Below, one piece after another: positions 61,038 through 64,000 of a stretch of 64,000 nt of DNA. This DNA is from Rhodopirellula sp. (GTDB lineage: Bacteria; Planctomycetota; Planctomycetia; Pirellulales; Pirellulaceae). The stretch lies in NCBI GenBank assembly GCA_002690925.1, contig NZGD01000237.1, forward strand, positions 62,001 through 126,000, read 5' to 3'. The notes below the pieces were generated by a model that was given only the letters and a program-made list of their open reading frames with translations, did not search any database and was not told where the DNA came from. Position 1 is the first letter of the stretch. Every line of letters starts with the position of its first letter. The position numbers were made by a program, and so were the translations under genes.

Positions 61038-64000
61038 TTGGCTTCGTTTGATCTGACGGGCAGAATCTTTGCGAGGAAAGTGCAGACGCAGATGTGGAGA
61101 TTCTTCTTCCTCCCTTTCCTTGCTGATTGCGGCAGGTGCACTACTCGGGGGGGCGTCTACGGAAACAGGAAGGACGACTCCCATCTCTTCCAGCGGAGCT
61201 GATGGGAAGGCTGCATCGGGATTCGACTTTTCGGACTTATTCGGTCGGCTGTCGCGGGGCTTGAAAAAACGACCTGCAGGACCAGCTAACAAGGCGGGTA
61301 ACAGAATCAGGTCACCAGCCAGTGCTGCTGCAAGCATGACCAACATCAACGTGCCGAAACGCTGTGTTGGGGTGAAGGTTGACAAGGCAAAAACGAAGAG
61401 GCCAAGACCTCCAACGATGGTGGTTTGAGTCATGGCGGGCCCAACCCTGCGATATGATTGGATCACCGCTTCCGCTCGGCTCATTCCTTCGTCCAAGTGG
61501 GCACGGAACCACGAGAGAAAGTGAATGGTGTCGTCAACAGCCACGCCCATTGCGACGGATGCGGTCATCATCGTCCCGATGTCAATTTCGATCTTCAGAT
61601 GGCACATGACGCCAAAGACAACCAGTACTGGAAAGACATTGGGGATCATCGAAACCAGGCCAGCTGCCACGCCATTGGCAATATTACCCGGCTTCATCCA
61701 TCCCACTGGCATACGGCCAGGATTCAGCAGCCAGACCATGACCAATGCGATCAGTACAAATGCCATCGCAATGGAGTGCGTCAAACTCGTCAAGAGTGTT
61801 CGCTGTGCCTTGTAAACAACAGGAACCACACCTGTGTAAATCACCTGCATTGGGCCACTGCCATCCACGTCAGGTACACGATCTGCGGTTAGCTGGGGAG
61901 TGATTTCTTTATCACGGATACTTGTTGCATCAATTAAATTCGAAGACGACTTGAAATCGTCAATCGCGAACACATCACTGCCCAACCAAACAATCGCATC
62001 AAACCGTTCCAGCGATGCGTCCCACTTGGGATTGGATCTCATTGTCTCCGCTTTTTCGGGTGAGACGTCGATCCATTTTGGGGACTCAATTCGTTCGCCA
62101 CTTAGCAATTCAGCAAGGGTAGCGGCAAAGGTAGCTTCCTGATTGATTTCACCATCCGGCAAGATTAAGTCAGCTGATTCTAGAGTTTTTGGCCGGTCGG
62201 GGCTGATTACCAGAACTCGCGACTTGGTATCAAGTTTCTTTCGATCACCGTTCTTGTCGGTGGTCAGATGTTGAAGAATTTCATCACGTGTGTCATAAGC
62301 TCGTAGAACTGGTTCTACGGATTCTCTGAGCGTTGATATGAATCGGCCATAATCAACATCAGATAAAGCAGCGACCCGAAGACTGATTCTCCATAGCTCG
62401 TTATCGAGGGTTCCTGCAGATTTCTCCACACGCAGATAGTCATTCTCCTGCAAGTCAGTTCGACCTGCCAAGATTTCACGGTTAAACTTCGCCCGGATCG
62501 GACTGTAGCTGTTGCTGGGGTCTGGCAATGGCGGAAGAACGGTGTCAGCACTCATGACTTGACCAACCACTCCACGGCCAGTCTCACCGAGCGTACGATT
62601 GACGACGGTCCCGATTCGCGAAATGGCCTCGACTCGTTCAAGTATTGTCAGCGCTTGAATCGAAGTCGCATTTTCTGGTTGGTCGGTACTCTGCTCGACG
62701 TTGTTCTCGGCGTCTGCCAGATACTCTGCCTGCATCTCAGGGGGGATGCGGACAATGAGTTCCATGGGAACCAGTTTTCCGAAGTTGTCTTCCAACCAGC
62801 CATAGTCATGAATGATCCGCGACTGTGGATCGAATAGCTTCAATAATTGTACGGACGTTCGGATATTTAGAAGCCCAAGAGAGCAGACAGCTAACACGAG
62901 AAGGCACACAGTACTGACAGATGCATGGTGTCCAGTGATCCAGCGTCCTACGGCAGCCCACCAATCCGATAATCGACTTTCTGGAGCGGGTTGTTGACTG
63001 GGAGCATCATCTTCAGAGGCTGCAATTTTCGGTGCAAACACCTGCAAAGCAGCTGGAAGGTATGAAAATAAAATAGCGACCGTCATCAGGACGCCAATCG
63101 CTGAGTAGAATCCAAAGTTGCTGATCGGTGCCAAGTTGCTGGTGAACAGCGAGGCGAGCCCAATGGCCGTTGTCAGTGATGCCAGCGAACAAGGTAAAAT
63201 GGCATGCCGCAGAGCACGCCCGGGTGCACCTGTCTTGCCACGAATCCGAACCTCGTCGCGATAATAATTGACGACGTGAATCGCTCCTGAGATTCCCAGA
63301 ACATAGACCAGCGATGGCATGCTGAGAAGAATCGCATCGACCTTGCCAGAAGTCCACCAAACCATCGCCATGCTGAGCATGGCTGAGCACCCACCCACCA
63401 CGAATACCATCACAGTGATTTTGATGCTGCCAAAGCAAATGTACGAAAGCACAATGCCCAGCACGATGCTGTAACCTACCAGCCTCGCTAGCGTGATAGT
63501 TCCTTCTTCATCAATTGCCGTATTGTCGACTGGAGGACCACCAATGCGTAGAGGCGGTAATCCGTCTACCGATTCGGCGGATGGACGATTGAAGGGTGGT
63601 GGCGCCATGGACGGCGGTGCAGCGGGTTGAACACCCGACTCTGCAGCCAATGTTTGCAGCCTTCCCCGAGGTTGGCCCATGATTCCGCGGCCCAAAGCAA
63701 AAGCAAGATTGTCCTTTGCCAAGTCAGTAAGAGTAATGAGAACGCAGGTCAGTCTTGGTGGTGGTTTGACTTCCATCGCGTCATAAACCGAATACCACGC
63801 ATTGGTGCGGTCGTTCAGAGGTGCCTGCTTCAGTTCATCAAGCGAAGCATCATACTTGTCCGCGAGAATTTCGTTGAGGTGGAACTGAACCTGAGCATCG
63901 AAGTCTTTGGGCAACTGGTCGCGTTGGTTTTCTGGAAGAGCATCGCGAAACTCTGCAGCTGTCCAATTGAAGTTGTCTGCGATTGCAGGAGCAAAGAGTG
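61035..64000 (-). CDS. RND/MMPL family transporter (partial, N-terminus outside window)
   Basis: The visible 988 codons of this efflux-type protein are open to the right edge; the N-terminus is missing. Two membrane bundles are seen. The first has TLARLVGYSIVLGIVLSYICFG and VYVLGISGAIHVVNYYRDEV. The second has LTHSIAMAFVLIALVMVWLL and MTASVAMGVAVDDTIHFLSWF, the VDDTIH segment being typical of MMPL/RND proteins. A large periplasmic loop of about 300 residues separates them. The C-terminus is a charged cytoplasmic tail after GDLILLPALLAGPAGRFF. It may export lipids, hopanoids or drugs; the substrate is not evident. It converges on the oxidoreductase gene. Confidence 0.88.
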   Translation of the reverse strand, partial: LFAPAIADNFNWTAAEFRDALPENQRDQLPKDFDAQVQFHLNEILADKYDASLDELKQAPLNDRTNAWYSVYDAMEVKPPPRLTCVLITLTDLAKDNLAFALGRGIMGQPRGRLQTLAAESGVQPAAPPSMAPPPFNRPSAESVDGLPPLRIGGPPVDNTAIDEEGTITLARLVGYSIVLGIVLSYICFGSIKITVMVFVVGGCSAMLSMAMVWWTSGKVDAILLSMPSLVYVLGISGAIHVVNYYRDEVRIRGKTGAPGRALRHAILPCSLASLTTAIGLASLFTSNLAPISNFGFYSAIGVLMTVAILFSYLPAALQVFAPKIAASEDDAPSQQPAPESRLSDWWAAVGRWITGHHASVSTVCLLVLAVCSLGLLNIRTSVQLLKLFDPQSRIIHDYGWLEDNFGKLVPMELIVRIPPEMQAEYLADAENNVEQSTDQPENATSIQALTILERVEAISRIGTVVNRTLGETGRGVVGQVMSADTVLPPLPDPSNSYSPIRAKFNREILAGRTDLQENDYLRVEKSAGTLDNELWRISLRVAALSDVDYGRFISTLRESVEPVLRAYDTRDEILQHLTTDKNGDRKKLDTKSRVLVISPDRPKTLESADLILPDGEINQEATFAATLAELLSGERIESPKWIDVSPEKAETMRSNPKWDASLERFDAIVWLGSDVFAIDDFKSSSNLIDATSIRDKEITPQLTADRVPDVDGSGPMQVIYTGVVPVVYKAQRTLLTSLTHSIAMAFVLIALVMVWLLNPGRMPVGWMKPGNIANGVAAGLVSMIPNVFPVLVVFGVMCHLKIEIDIGTMMTASVAMGVAVDDTIHFLSWFRAHLDEGMSRAEAVIQSYRRVGPAMTQTTIVGGLGLFVFALSTFTPTQRFGTLMLVMLAAALAGDLILLPALLAGPAGRFFKPRDSRPNKSEKSNPDAAFPSAPLEEMGVVLPVSVDAPPSSAPAAISKEREEEESPHLRLHFPRKDSARQIKRSQ

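Noticed and set aside
1..64000. CRISPR array, rRNA, prophage or intact insertion sequence
   Set aside because: No regularly spaced repeats, rRNA-like stretches, phage structural genes or complete transposase genes were seen.

Overview
The window is bacterial chromosome from a member of the Planctomycetes. The evidence is a pair encoding a Tat-exported DUF1501 protein and a DUF1549/DUF1553 protein with a single heme site, a PVC-type heme protein fused to a cupredoxin-like domain, very large exported PQQ-propeller and GH10-like proteins, paired ExbD genes followed by a giant helical-repeat protein, and a Gfo/Idh/MocA oxidoreductase with a Tat signal. Genus cannot be fixed from sequence alone. 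I see no rRNA, tRNA, CRISPR array, intact insertion sequence or prophage.

Layout. 0-2.4 kb: end of a membrane protein, an HD-domain phosphohydrolase and nagB in a coupled pair. 2.4-8.4 kb: DUF1501 and DUF1553 proteins, a GlcG/HbpS-like protein divergent from a PAS-AraC regulator, and a small methyltransferase. 8.5-12.3 kb: two ExbD genes, a large exported repeat protein and a stand-alone LigD-type phosphoesterase-like protein. 12.3-13.06 kb: a gene broken by frameshifts. 13-21.3 kb: a GH10-like exported protein, a PolB-type 3'-5' exonuclease, a PepT-like peptidase, and a metallophosphoesterase behind metK. 21.4-30 kb: a VWA protein and its partner, an endonuclease/exonuclease/phosphatase protein, HEAT, HIT and BioF-like genes, about 1.3 kb of decayed coding DNA, and a secreted protein. 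30-34.9 kb: an unrecognised 658-residue protein, a lipase-like protein and an exonuclease-BRCT fusion.

35.0-43.6 kb is a six-gene minus-strand DNA-repair operon. In transcription order it is radical-SAM protein, DUF4130-UdgX fusion, MBL/beta-CASP exonuclease, ATP-dependent ligase, Lhr-like DEXH helicase and PdeM phosphoesterase. Four of the five junctions are 4-base stop/start overlaps and the fifth is a 6-base gap. Several further nucleic-acid enzymes are scattered across the window: the LigD-like protein, the PolB-like exonuclease, the exonuclease-BRCT protein and a DNA methyltransferase ending in a GIY-YIG domain.

44-52.8 kb carries three large exported proteins (PQQ propeller/malectin, a small unknown, heme/cupredoxin). 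53-59.5 kb holds the methyltransferase and then a compact sialic-acid catabolic operon: N-acetylneuraminate lyase, a Kelch epimerase-like domain fused to a sodium:solute symporter, and an AGE-family 2-epimerase. The nagB gene at 1.65 kb could supply the last step of the same route. The window closes with a Gfo/Idh/MocA oxidoreductase, a strong bidirectional terminator, and an RND/MMPL transporter that runs off the right edge.

All calls come from reading the sequence and the translated frames by eye. No database search was run.
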